A stretch of 64,000 bases of DNA. Source: Gigaspora margarita (lineage: Eukaryota; Glomeromycota; Glomeromycetes; Diversisporales; Gigasporaceae). The notes below the pieces were generated by a model. The model was given only the letters and a program-made list of their open reading frames with translations. It did no database searches and was not told where the DNA came from. Positions within the stretch are counted from its first letter, which is position 1; the number at the start of each line of letters is the position of its first letter. Below are positions 47,096 through 58,309 of this stretch, piece after piece. The position numbers and the translations under genes were made by a program. The stretch covers positions 51,155 through 115,154 of the forward strand of contig WTPW01001651.1 in the NCBI GenBank assembly GCA_009809945.1, in the 5' to 3' direction.

Positions 47096-48105
47096 ATTGC
47101 TATTCGCACTATAGATTTTTGCTATTCGCACTATGATATAATGTAAATTACCTTGATTTTATCATTTAAATATTTTAATTTTTAAAACTTTTTAATAGTT
47201 TTACTAAAGCACACTATGACGTTTAACACTAGTGTCAGAAATTAGATTGGAACATCATCAGAAAGTAGGTCAGAAAATCATGTGACTATATAAAATTAAC
47301 AATCTACCTCACCATACGTGATTATTGGCCAATAAAAGATCATAATTTGGTATAACATAACATGATCAGGAAAATTCAAAACAAACATCTCAAAACGTTT
47401 CTTGTCAAAAAAAGCTTACTTCTCAAAAGTTTGCATAAGAAACCACTTTTTTTAACTAAAAAAAAGTTTTTTTTGAGCAATTTTACTATATAACAACCTA
47501 AACCCAAACCCTAACTGAGCACTCACCCTAACCCTAATCTAACATAAATGAACTTGAAAGAATTTTGGTACTGATCACATGGGGTGAATTTTTGATGGGG
47601 TAGATTCTAATTTCTGATACTGGCGTTGAACACCAGTAGTGTGATTTAGTAAAACTGCTTTTTAATATTATCTCTATAAGTTCTTGATCAAATTTAATTA
47701 AAATTATTTATTTTAATTTTATAGATTTATAGAATTAAAATAAAAAATTTTTATCGAATTTGGTCAAGAACTTGTAGAAATTTCTTTGATAAAATTTTCT
47801 GTAAACAATTTTAACAAGCTTTTTTGTAATATTTGTTTTTTTGGTTTTTAAAAATAACCTACAATTCGATGATAATTTATGAAATATTCTGTTAAGCTAA
47901 TCTAAAAATATCTACTAATTAAATCTATAGCACATATTTTCGATTTATAGAATCTCAATTTTTATTAAAAAATATTAGAAACTCGTAAAGATATTGATGT
48001 TTTTGTAAATTCAGATACCTAACTTTTTAGCAGAATATTCTTTTGAATTTGACTACTTTTAAAAGAATTTTTTTAAATGAAACCTCAAAAATGCTACTAA
48101 GTACC

Positions 48106-48874
48106 ATATATGCTCGAAAATAAGCACCCCCTAAAAATAAGCAACCCTTTGTTTTTTTTTCAAAAATTTCAAAAAACCCATTAACAGTCACTATATATAA
48201 AAGTCTAAATTTACTAAGCAAACCTCTCAATAAATAAAGTAATCACACTATATATGGATAGGAATAGCTACTAAGTAAAAAATATCACATGATAAATAGC
48301 ACACCCCTAAATTTAATGCAGCTACTACTTAGGGTTCCTCAAATTCAAATCAAACCAAATATTGGATCAATTTGAATTTGATCAACTCAAATTGACCCTG
48401 ATTTGAATTTGATTTGATTCAAATATTTGGATTTGAATTTGATTTGAATTTGAATTTTTAATAGTAATTTTCAAATCAAATCAAATATTTGTCAAATCAA
48501 ATCAAATTTGACCAGATTTGAATTTGATCAAATCAAATATAGTCAAATTTGAATTTAAATTTGATCAAATATTTGATTCAAATATTTGAAAATCAAATCA
48601 AATTGCGGAATCCTACTACTACTCCATATCCTAATACAATATGAACTGAACTTGAAGCAATTCTACAATCAAAAACCTCAAAAGTGCAATTAAGTAAAGT
48701 TGTTTAGGGCATCAAATTACACTTATAGTAAAATTTTTGTATTATTTTGACAACTTTTTATTAGTGTATTTTTAATTTTTCAAAAAATTCAATAATTTGA
48801 AAATAAGCAATCTTCCGTATTTTCATGTAATATTTTTGACCAAAAAAGTGTGCTTATTTTCGAGCATATATGGT
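48106..48874. mobile_element. TIR element CCATATATGCTCGAAAATAAGC, TA TSD
   Basis: CCATATATGCTCGAAAATAA (plus GCA) is inverted at the right end (TTATTTTCGAGCATATATGG). TA is duplicated: ACTAAGTA before and TAAGTAG after, against the uninterrupted ACTAAGTAAGTAAATT at about 49452-49467 in a paralogous module. It contains the hAT-like MITE 48330-48615. Confidence 0.82.
48330..48615. mobile_element. hAT-like MITE of AAATCAAATC repeats (copy 2), perfect 8-bp TSD
   Basis: Starts TAGGGTTCCTCAAATTC, ends TTGCGGAATCCTA; TSD CTACTACT is perfect at 48322-48329 and 48616-48623. The interior is almost entirely (ATTTGAATTTGATTTGATT)-type repeat in both orientations. It lies inside 48106-48874. Confidence 0.85.
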
Positions 48875-51194
48875 AAGTAGATTTCTTAGGTTTCAAGAGT
48901 CTACTATAAATATTTAGCCCAAATGGATCAATATTGCCAAAGATATTTAGATTTTTCATTTTGCAACTAGATTCGGGATTCTCTTGTAAACAATTTTAGC
49001 ACATAATATACGTTTTTAGAAATAGAAAAAATCTTTTATTAAAGATATCTCTACAAGTTCTTGACCAAATTTGATAAAAATTTTTTTATTTTAATTCTAA
49101 AAATATATAGAATTCAAATAAAAAATTTTAATCGAATTTGGTCAAGAACTCATAGAGATATCTTTGATAGAAGGTCCTGTAAACAATTTTAACACAGCTT
49201 TTTTGTAATATTGCTTTTTCAAAATAACCCCAATTCGATAATGATTTACGAAATATTCTGTTATGCTAATTTAAAAACTTTTATTAATCAAACATATAGC
49301 GCATATCTTCGACTTGTAAAATCTCAAGTTTTATAAAAAAATAATAGAAATTTGAAAAATATTGATGTTTTTGTAAATTTGGATGTATAACGTTTTTGTA
49401 GAATTTTCTCTCAAATTCAACTGTTTCTAAAAGGATTTTTTTAATGAAACTTCAAAAATGTTACTAAGTAAGTAAATTTTTTAGGTATTCAAAAGTCTAT
49501 TATAAAAATTTTAACTCAAACAGATCAATATTGATAAATATATTTAGATTTTTCATTTTATTTCTAGATTCGAATTCTTTGTAATGAAAAGAATAAAAAA
49601 ATTATGGTACCTATCTTGATTTTCACAAGTTCAAATAAAACAAGTTATTGTATACTAACAAAATTAATAGAGAATAGGTCAAAATTTTGCTTTCTATAAT
49701 TTCAAGTTATTTGGTTAAATATTCATTCCATATGGTTTTTTTTTATTTAGCGTAGCTTTTTTGTAATATATATATTTAAAAATGAAAGAATTTTTTATCA
49801 AAAATATTTTTATGAGTTCTTGACCAAATTTAATAAAAATCTTTTTATTTGAATTCTATATATTTGTAGTATTAAAATAAAAAATTTTCATCAAATTTGG
49901 TTAAGAACTCGTAGAAATATCTTTGATAAAAGATTTTTTTATTTCTAAAAACATATATCATATGTCTAAATTGTTTACAAGAGAAATCTGACTCTAGTTA
50001 CAAAATGAAAAATCTAGATATCTTTATTAATATTGATTCTTTTGAGCTAAAATTTTTAAAGTAAACTTTTGAATAACTAAGAAATCTACTTACTTAGTAG
50101 TGTTTTTAAGGTTTTATTTAAAGAAAATCTTTTCAGAAGCAGTTGAATTCGAAAGAAAATTCTGCAAAAACATTATGCATCTGAATTTACAAAAATATCA
50201 ATATCTTTACATATTTCTAATATTTTTCTATAAAAATTGAAATTTGACAAGTCAAAGATATGTGCTACAGGTTTAATTAGTAAATGTTTTAGATTAGCTT
50301 AACAGGATATTTTGTAAATCATTATCGAATTGTGAGTTATTTTAAAAAGCAATATTACAAAAAAGCTGCATTAATATTGTTTACAGAAAATTTTTTCAAA
50401 GATATCTTTACAAGTTCTTGACCAAATTCGATGAAAATTTTTTTATTTTAATTCTAAAAATCTATAGAATTTAAATAAAAAAATTTTTATTAAATTTAAT
50501 CAAGAACTCATGGAAATAATTTTAAAAAATTTTTTAAAAGTTAAAATATTTAAGTAACAAAATCAAGATGATCTATATTGTACTATGGTGCAAATAGCAA
50601 AAATCTATAGTGTGAATAGCAATTCCCTTTTAAAATTTGTCTTGCATAGCTTATTTTGGTTAAATTATAATATATCGAAAAGTATTAGCCAAAATCATAT
50701 AATTTTAGTACCATTCGATTCATCTTAATAAGACAAATTGAATGGTAACAAAATTGTTTAATTCTGATTAATAGATCTCAATAGATTATAAAAATAGTAT
50801 ATGTATCATAATTTGTTATAATTTATCTTTTTTAATTTGTATATTTTAATTAATAATATTTTATAATCTAGTGATTAGAAATGAACAATTTTGGTACCAT
50901 TTGATTTGTTTTGATAAGACAAATTAAATAGTACCAAAATTATTTGATTTTAATTGATATATCATATATTATTAGCTAAAATACTTAACTGTGCCATAAT
51001 ATCTATGTCTACCTTAGTAACATTTATATACTGAATTTCTATTAGATTTCGGTTTAAAAAGAGAAATTTTATATTCTGGACTTTCTTTATACTAAACAAA
51101 ATCTCTTGGGATGGCCTATTCAAATAAGAAAGAGGCAACTATATATAAGAAAATTGTAAATTATATAAACATTTAGCACAAAACTATATATTCT

Positions 51195-51505
51195 TACGGT
51201 TTGTAAAAAAATTATAAACTTATGTAAAATTTTTACATAAATTTATATTTTCTTACACATCGTAAGAAAATTGGAAATTTATGTAAAAATTTTATATAAG
51301 TTTACGATTGTCTTATACACTATAAGAGAATCGTAAATTTATGTAAAAATTTTATATATGTTTACAATTTTCTTACGCACTATAAGAAAATCATAAATTT
51401 ATATAAAATTTTTACATAAATTTACGATTTTTACATAATAAGACTTATGAAGTTTTATTCTAAATTTTACTAAGTTTACAATTTTCTTACATACTATAAA
51501 AACTT
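51195..51505. repeat. Tandem array of ~60-bp palindromic units
   Basis: About five imperfect copies of a unit containing TAAATTTATGTAAAAATTTTA then ACGATTTTCTTACACACTATAAGAAAATCG; each unit is itself self-complementary. Not part of a recognised element, though it abuts the 46349-51014 element and the start of the third LINE relic. Confidence 0.65.
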
Positions 51506-51833
51506 ATAAAAGTTTATACATATATTTTTTGTTAATGTGAGTAACAGAGTGAAGAAAACAAGAATAAAAACTAATAGATATACAAATATAAGTGAAATAC
51601 ACAAATAGAAAATGAATCTGAAGCTAGAACCAGGTATCTTATATATAAAAAAAAGAAAGTAATATTTTTTTGAAATAAGATAGATTTTTAAAAAGTAGAA
51701 AAGAAAAACAAAGATAGCAATCAAAGATTTAAGTATAGAATTAATAGATAGAGTAGAAAAGGTCAAGAAAAAAAGAGAGAGCTAAAAGCAGCACTAGCTG
51801 AAAACTAGGAGAATATCTTGTAGCTTTATACTA

Positions 51834-51968
51834 AGGGCCATGTTATTAATTATCTGATTATTTTTTATTAGAGGCCTACTCCTCTTTCTTAATATAGATT
51901 TGGACAGGTTTCTATATATAATTTCACCCTCTTTCTTCTAAAAAATCACCTGATTTTTGTTACTCCCC
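51834..51968 (-). mobile_element. TA-flanked MITE, family A, copy 5 (inverted)
   Basis: Starts AGGGCCATGTTATTAATTA, ends GATTTTTGTTACTCCCC, TA on both sides. It interrupts the first strand of the LINE RNase H domain. Confidence 0.8.
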
Positions 51969-51982
51969 TAATGGTTATGCAA

Positions 51983-52790
51983 AGTATAGTGGTCTACTAT
52001 ATTATTGTAAACACTTTTTAATAATTTATACAGAGCTAAATATTTAAGTTATTAAGCTAAAAATTAAAATATAAATTCTTTAAATCTATATCTTTAAATA
52101 AAAAAAGTAAAAGACTTTATACTACAGTTTTTAAAACAATTAAATTTAAGTAAAATATTAGATTTTTATATTTGACCAGTTTTTATTGTTGTACAAAATT
52201 AATTAAATAATAATTGTATAGCAAAAATTAATTTTTTATTAAGCTAAATGGATTTCAAAAATAAGCAAAAATTATTCAGTATGACAAATTCTCAAATTTT
52301 TATAAAATTTTAAAAAATTTTAAGGTAGTTATTATTTCTAAATATAGTAATACAATTATTAATTCAAAATTATATTAATTACCAAAATAGTAATTTTATT
52401 ACTATATATAGTAATTAAATAAATATTTTTTGAAAATTATAAAATTTTTAAGATATATGCAATTTATTATGCTAAATAACTTTATTTAAAAAAATTGCTA
52501 GTTTATTAATAAAAATTTAAGTTTATATATAAATATATTTAGTAATTCTAGTTACTATAAAACTATATTAAAATTTAGAAAATTGGTCAAATATAAAATC
52601 TAAAATTTTACTTAAATTTAATTATTTCAAAAACTATAGCATAAAATTTTTTAAACTTTTTTTTATTTAAAAAATATAAATTTAAAAAATTTATAATTTA
52701 ATTTTTAGCTTAATATCCTAGATATTTAGCTCTGTATAAATTTTTAAAAAGTATCTACAATAATATGGTAGACCACTATAGTAGATAATA
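51983..52790. mobile_element. Long-TIR element (~200-bp arms)
   Basis: TATAGTGGTCTACTATATTA at the left is inverted at the right (AATATGGTAGACCACTATA), and pairing continues for about 200 bp on each side (for example TTTATACAGAGCTAAATA and ATTTGACCA blocks). The middle is AT-rich without coding sequence. About 808 bp, inserted in the LINE RNase H region. Confidence 0.75.
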
Positions 52791-53220
52791 GAAAAGTACT
52801 AGGATATAAAGTAGTTCAGATAGATAAAAAAAGAAAAGTTATAAAAGATACCAAAAGAAGAATTCAGAATTGGATTTCATTCACATGACCAGAGCTAATA
52901 TCAATTCTAGAAGCTTTTTTAATAGCACTTTCTAAGAGTAGAGTTACTATTATATTGGATAGTAGTATAGCAATCATACTAGTTAAAAAGGTTCTTGGAG
53001 TATTTAGAATATAAGAATAGATGAAAATAAATAATTTCACAATATTAGAAGCAATAAAAGTAGTTAGAAGCAATAAAAATAGTAGTTCAAAAAAAAATTA
53101 GTAATATCCCTAGAGAAGATATAAGCTTATTTAGTAAACAAATAGAATGAAAGAGCAGATCGAATAGTAAAAAAAGAAGTAATTTAACAATAGTTAAATG
53201 AATAATAACTAAAAATATGA
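52791..53220 (+). pseudogene. LINE 3 RNase H remnant
   Basis: Reading past several stops: VLGYKVVQIDKKRKVIKDTK, IQNWISFT, PELISILEAFLIALSKSRVT then IILDSSIAIILVKKVLG. The order G-x-G/V strand, (A)EL-x-(A/S)I-x-EA helix with the catalytic Glu and the DS-x-AI motif with a catalytic Asp is that of RNase H. The first strand (LYTNGYA, normally YTDGSA) is encoded at 51823-51833 and 51969 onwards across two inserted elements. Too many stops for function. Confidence 0.65.
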
Positions 53221-54376
53221 TATTTTAACTAGTATGGAAGAAAATAGAAATAAAATGCTCTTTAAGAGAATTTGCAAAGTAGCTACTAATGATAGCCACT
53301 AGAGCAAAATGAATATTCAATCAAGAAACAGGACCCCAGACATCTCTCATATAGGTCATACCTGATCTGTATGAATTTAGACATTTTTGCTACCTCTAAA
53401 ATCAAATAAATTTGCTAAAAGTTAGATTATTACATATAAATTTTATAGCAATTTGCTAAAAACTAAATTATAATATCTAACATCAGGTAAATAAATATTT
53501 TTATTTGAATTTGTAGAATTAAAATAAAAAAATTTTCATCAAATTTGGTTAAGAACTCATGGAGATATCTTTGATAAAAGTTCCTATAAACAATTTTAAT
53601 ATAGCTTCTTTGTAATATATTTTTTTGTTTTTTCAAAATAACCCACTATTCAGCAATAATTTACAAGAAATTTTACTATACTAACTAAAAAAATTTTATA
53701 ACAAGACTTGTAGCACATATCATAGACTAATAGAATCTCAAATTTCATGAAATAATATTAAAAACTCGTGAAGATATTAACGTTTTTGTAAAATTAGATG
53801 CATACATTTTTGCAAGTTTTTCTCTATATTCAAATGTTTCTAAAAGCACTTCTCAAAATGAAACCTCCAAAACATGATTAAATAAATTAATATAATAGGC
53901 ATTCGAGAGTCTTAAATTAAAATTTTATCAAAACAGATTAATATTAACGAAGTTATGATGATTTTTCAATTTGCTTCCAGATTTGGGATTTTCTAAAATT
54001 TTTAATTTTGATAAAAACAGAAAAATCACTATCACAGACTAGATTTTCACAAGTTCAAATAAAACAAGTTACTGCGCACTAATAAAATTAATAGAGTATA
54101 GGTAAAAATTTTTGTTTCTAAAATTTTAAGCTATTTGGTTAAATATTTATTCTATTATAGCTATTTTTTATTTGGCGCAGCTTCTTTATAATATACTTTT
54201 TGGAAATAGAAGGATCTTTTATCAAAGATATCTCTATGAGTTCTTGACCAAATTCGATGAAAATTTTTTTATTTGCATTCTATATATTTGTAGAATTCAA
54301 AAAAAAAGGTTTATTAAATTTGGTTAAGAACTTGTAGAAATATCTTTAATTAAAGATTTTTTCTATTTCTAAAAAC

Positions 54377-54840
54377 TAGGGTTCCTCAAATTTAAATCAA
54401 ATCAAATATTGGGTCAATAGGACCCTGAAATATACATAGATAGGTCAGGTATGAGTTTGCTTATTTTGGGGGTTTTTTGTACAGATCTTTTCTATTTATA
54501 GTAATTTTTTTGCTTATTTTTGAGGTTTTTTCTGCAGATCATTCCTTTTTTAATAATTTTATAATTAACCTGACCTATCTATGTATATTTCGGGGTCCTG
54601 GTCAATTTGAATTTGATTAAATCAAATTAACCCTGATTTGAATTTGATTTGATTCAAATATTTGGATTTGAATTTGATTTGAATTTGAATTTTTAATAGT
54701 AATTTTCAAATCAAATCAAATATTTGTCAAATCAAATCAAATTTGACCAGATTTGAATTTGATCAAATCAAATATAGTCAAATTTGAATTTGAATTTGAT
54801 CAAATATTTGATTCAAATATTTGAAGATTGTGGAACTCTA
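54377..54840. mobile_element. hAT-like MITE of AAATCAAATC repeats (copy 3)
   Basis: Starts TAGGGTTCCTCAAATTT and ends GATTGTGGAACTCTA; flanks CTAAAAAC and CCAAAAAT agree at six of eight positions. The sequence is near identical to 48330-48615 except for the 181-bp insertion at 54419-54599. Confidence 0.75.
54419..54599. mobile_element. MITE with 31-bp TIRs, nested
   Basis: AGGACCCTGAAATATACATA continuing GATAGGTCAGG is inverted at the right end with one mismatch in 31. GGTCAAT is duplicated (54412-54418, 54600-54606), and the paralogue at 48378-48400 (GGATCAATTTG) is the empty site. 181 bp, no coding capacity. Termini share AGGACCC(C/T)GAA with the 60898-61510 element. Confidence 0.88.
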
Positions 54841-56269
54841 CCAAAAATGTATATCACGTGCTAAAATTAAGAGAAATTTGAATCTAGTTGCAAACAAAAA
54901 ATCTAAATATCTTCGTCAATATTAATCTGTTTTTAATGAAATTTTAATTAAAAACTTTTGAATACCTATTATATCAACTTACTTAATCATGTTTTGAAGG
55001 TTTCATTTTGAGAAAGGGCTTTTAGAAGCAATTGAATATAGGAAAAACTTGTGAAAACATGTGTCTGAATTTACAAAAATGTTAATATCTTCACGAGTTT
55101 TTAATATTTTTTCATGATAATTGGGATTCTATTAATAAATTATATGCTTTAAAAGTTTACTTAGTGCGCAGTAACTTGTTTCATTTGAATTTGTGAAAAT
55201 CTAGCCTGTGATGGTAATTTTTCTGTTTTTATCAAAATTGAAATTTTTAAAAAATCTCGAATCTGGAAGCAAATTGAAAAATCATTATAACTTCATCAAT
55301 AATAATTTGTTTTTTGATGAAATTTTATTTTAAGGCTCTCGAATACATATTATATTAATTTACTTAATCGTGTTTTGAAGGTTTTATTTTGAGAAAGTGC
55401 TTTCAGTAGCATTTGAATATAGAGGAAAACTTGAGAAAATATATGCAACTAAATTTACAAAAATATTAATATCTTTACGAGTTTTCAATATTATTTCATG
55501 AAATTTGAGATTCTATTAGTCTATGATATGCACTACAAGTCTTTATAAAATTTTTTTTAGTTAGTATAGTAAAATTTCTTGTAAATCATCGCTAAATAGT
55601 AAGTTATTTTGAAAAAACAAAAAAACATATTACAAAGAAGCTATATTAAAATTGTTTACAGGAACTTTCATCAAAGATATCTCTATGAGTTCTTGACCAA
55701 ATTTGATGAAAAATTTTTTATTTTAATTCTACGAATCCATAGAATTCAAATAAAAAATNTTTTATTAAATTTGATCAAGAACTNATAGAGATAATATTAA
55801 CTACAATTATTATGCGAATTACTAACTAATTCACAATTGCATTATATAATTATTTGTTTATCAACATACAATCATGATCAATGATCATAATACATATGCA
55901 GGGTAGTACCAAGTTGCTATTAATACTAAAGCCTAATTACATGCTACAACTACTTTTATTTATTTTCAATTATAATTGATTATTACTTTACTCTATATAG
56001 GCATTAATAATTTGTTATATCCAGATCAATCATTATAGCGCAACTTAACTTGTTACAATAATTTTTGCAAATGTAAGTAAATTGCTAAAAATAAAATATA
56101 ACATGTATAAAATCTTAGTAATTCACCAAAATATTCAATTATAACTCTTTTTAAAATTAACTTCAATTTGCTAAATTTTAAATTTGGACCTTAGATCAAA
56201 TTTGAATCAATTTGCTAAAAAAAATATATGACATATATCAGAGATGCCCAGGGTCCTCAAGGAACCCAT

Positions 56270-56862
56270 GATGAGATCCATTAGAAGTGAGTCTGCTAGA
56301 AGAACTAGAAACTCTTTTTTGCTTTAATGAAAAGTCATAATAAATTTTAGAGTTATAATAGAAAAGAAAATAGTACATAAAGCTTCTAAATAAAGTATAT
56401 TAATAAGTTGTTGCATAAACTGATAATGCAAAAAATACATAATCCTGAATTATACCAAGATGTTCACTACAAAAAATGTGAAGAAGAAAAGAAGTTATTT
56501 GAGTATTTGTTTATATGCTTGCAAGATAAAAAGCCTGAACTAAAAAGAAAAAAGAAATTCTTAATAGTATAAGTGAAGAATTAAGATATAAGAATAATTT
56601 AGTACTAGGTCTAAAGCGACTTGAAAAAGTTTTCATACCCAGGGATAAAAAAGAATATGAAAAATAGTATATATAGTAATCAAAAGAGTTTTTGGCAAAT
56701 AATATAGGATTAGCACTAGAAAAAATGAACCTTTCAAAACCAAAATCTAGACATAGCTTTGGATTTTCTTGATAAGTGGCTAAATTTTTTTAAAGAGAAG
56801 TATAAAAAAAGCACTACTTAATAGTTAACAAGTAGAAAAAAGGTTGTTGAATTACTCAGGAC
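56270..56862 (+). pseudogene. LINE 3 ORF2 C-terminal remnant
   Basis: Includes LYQDVHYKKCEEEKKLFEYL then FICLQDKKPELK, the decayed C-x2-C...H...C type segment (one Cys now changed), followed by ILNSIS, YKNNLVLGLKRLEKVFIPRD and IGLALEKMNLSKPKSRHSFG. It parallels the region at 23900-23500 of the first LINE. Several frame changes are required. Confidence 0.5.
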
Positions 56863-57101
56863 CATAGATGCCACTGAAATTGATTTTTGAAAAATGCCTA
56901 TTTTGAGTTTTATAAAATAAATTAAAATTTTTTATAAGGAAGAGCAAATAAAATTTATATATTTATGTTTTTTATAATTTCATCTATTCAAAAAAAGAAT
57001 CAAAAAATTTTAGGTTTTAAGTAAAATAAATCAAAAACAATTTTGGAAAAATTTTTTATTTTCAGGTTCTGAAACCCAAAATAATTTTGTCACCATGTAT
57101 A
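56863..57101 (+). mobile_element. hAT-like element of 239 bp, CATAGATGCCAC start (copy 1)
   Basis: Flanks CTCAGGAC (56855-56862) and CTTAGGAC (57102-57109) agree at seven of eight positions. Starts CATAGATGCCACTGAAATTG, ends CACCATGTATA. Copy 2 at 61958-62196 has exactly the same length and about 90 % identity. It splits the Lys-rich tail of LINE 3. Confidence 0.85.
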
Positions 57102-57240
57102 CTTAGGACAAAAAAAAACAAAAATTCAAGAATAAAAAGAAAAAAAAACTGAAAGAGAAGAAAAACAACAACAACAATCCAAAAGAGTTAATAGAGAAAA
57201 AGAAATAGCAGAAAAAAACAAAACTATGAAGCATTGTTGA

Positions 57241-58309
57241 ATAGAAATATTGAATATTGCAAAGAAAGAAGGTTATATATGAATTATACAAGAAGTACAT
57301 GTGAAATAAAATATAAAATGAATGGTAATTTTGACAGACAGCAAACCCTAACTATAGATCTAAATGGTTTTTCTTTATTGAAAAAAAGAAACCTAGAAAA
57401 AAAAAGGGTTGTTATAGTAGGTCACACTTAGATATCTCTTAAACAACCAGGTAGGTTACACTTTAGTATTAGTGCCTAAAAATAGCATATTTTAAGGGTA
57501 GAGTTAAATTATACTGATGATCATAAGCAAAATGTGGCTAAATTTTTGGTACCACATGATCATCAAGTGATCATCATTTTGTATTCTTGAATATTCTAGA
57601 ACATTACTGCGATATTACATATTTCGTGAGGTACACCTATACATGCGAAGTATTTTCGTTAAATGTATATATATACTTTATTTTCTTTATGCCTGATATA
57701 TATATACATGAAACAATTTAGTATTTATATATTACGAACTGTAGAAATATGTTCTATTATACGAATAAAATCCCAAAATGATTGATATACTGCATAATGT
57801 TTCACCTGAAAATCTGTGTTTCATCTAAAAATTTGGAATCAACTTTTATAGCTTTTCTTACTAGCTATTTATAATTTTTTATGTAATTTTTAGTAATTAT
57901 GTTGCCCAATATTTATATATTGTAGCTTATTTTATATATATATATATAAACATTAATAAGCAATATGGTGTCTTATTAATTTTATCATATATAAAAAAAA
58001 TTTAGCAATGATCTACACTAATTTGTCCTATTACGTTTGCTCTACTCTTAATATTATGAAAGATTAAATAAAGTAGTAGCAAGACTATCAAATTTTTTTA
58101 AAAAAAATACAATAAAATTTAACAAAAAACATGCTCTTATGATTATTTATAATTATTTTGACAATATAAAGTGAATGGTGTAGTTTTAGAATGTATATTC
58201 AGTTTTTCTATACAATTTGCCAACAATTTGTTCAAAGTTAAATAATATATATGTTTAATGATTGACCAAATTAGATTTAATAACCACTATGTCATCACGA
58301 AATATTTTA
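57241..58309. other. Gene-free AT-rich stretch
   Basis: No coding region is supported. It contains the heat-shock-element-like site at 57584-57601 and a TGATGATCAT/ATGATCATC inverted pair at about 57514-57575. Confidence 0.4.
57584..57601. promoter_or_regulatory. Perfect four-unit heat-shock-element-like site
   Basis: TTCTTGAATATTCTAGAA, four alternating TTC/GAA units spaced by two bases, the binding pattern of heat-shock factor trimers. There is no recognised gene within several kilobases, so a function is not shown. Confidence 0.35.

Larger units (their letters stand above)
46349..51014. mobile_element. Giant inverted-repeat element, 4.67 kb, TA-flanked
   Basis: The left arm from AGGTAGGTAAGAGTATTATG and the right arm ending CATAATATCTATGTCTACCT are inverted repeats. 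The arms continue inward for several hundred bases (46349-47140 against about 50575-51014), sharing TAATTTAACCAAAATAAGC and TGCTATTCGCACTATAG blocks. TA lies directly outside each end. The middle (47.6-50.6 kb) is itself made of long inverted modules around a GAGTTCTTGACCAAATTTGA palindromic core. Two smaller elements are nested: about 46735-47095 (in the left arm) and 48106-48874. No coding sequence was found. Confidence 0.65.
53390..56260. repeat. Palindromic AT-rich repeat block related to the giant element
   Basis: Modules at 53480-54370 recur in inverted order at 54890-55790 (for example AATATCTTCACGAGTTTTTAATATT against its inverse, and TTCTTGACCAAATT(C/T)GATGAAAAT). The same modules make up the core of the 46349-51014 element. 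Between the two halves sits the hAT-like MITE 54377-54840. The ends of this block are not defined. Confidence 0.6.
51540..57240 (+). mobile_element. Third LINE relic (plus strand), RNase H to C terminus, multiply interrupted
   Basis: Only the 3' part of ORF2 is present. Pieces: linker (51540-51830), RNase H (51825-51833, 51969-51982, 52791-53220), post-RNase H region (53221-53390), zinc/C-terminal region (56270-56862) and Lys-rich tail (57102-57240). Between them lie a MITE (51834-51968), a long-TIR element (about 51983-52790), a palindromic repeat block (about 53390-56260) and a hAT-like MITE (56863-57101). Stops are frequent. It resembles the other two LINEs only in motifs, so it is an old copy of a separate lineage. 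Confidence 0.7.
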
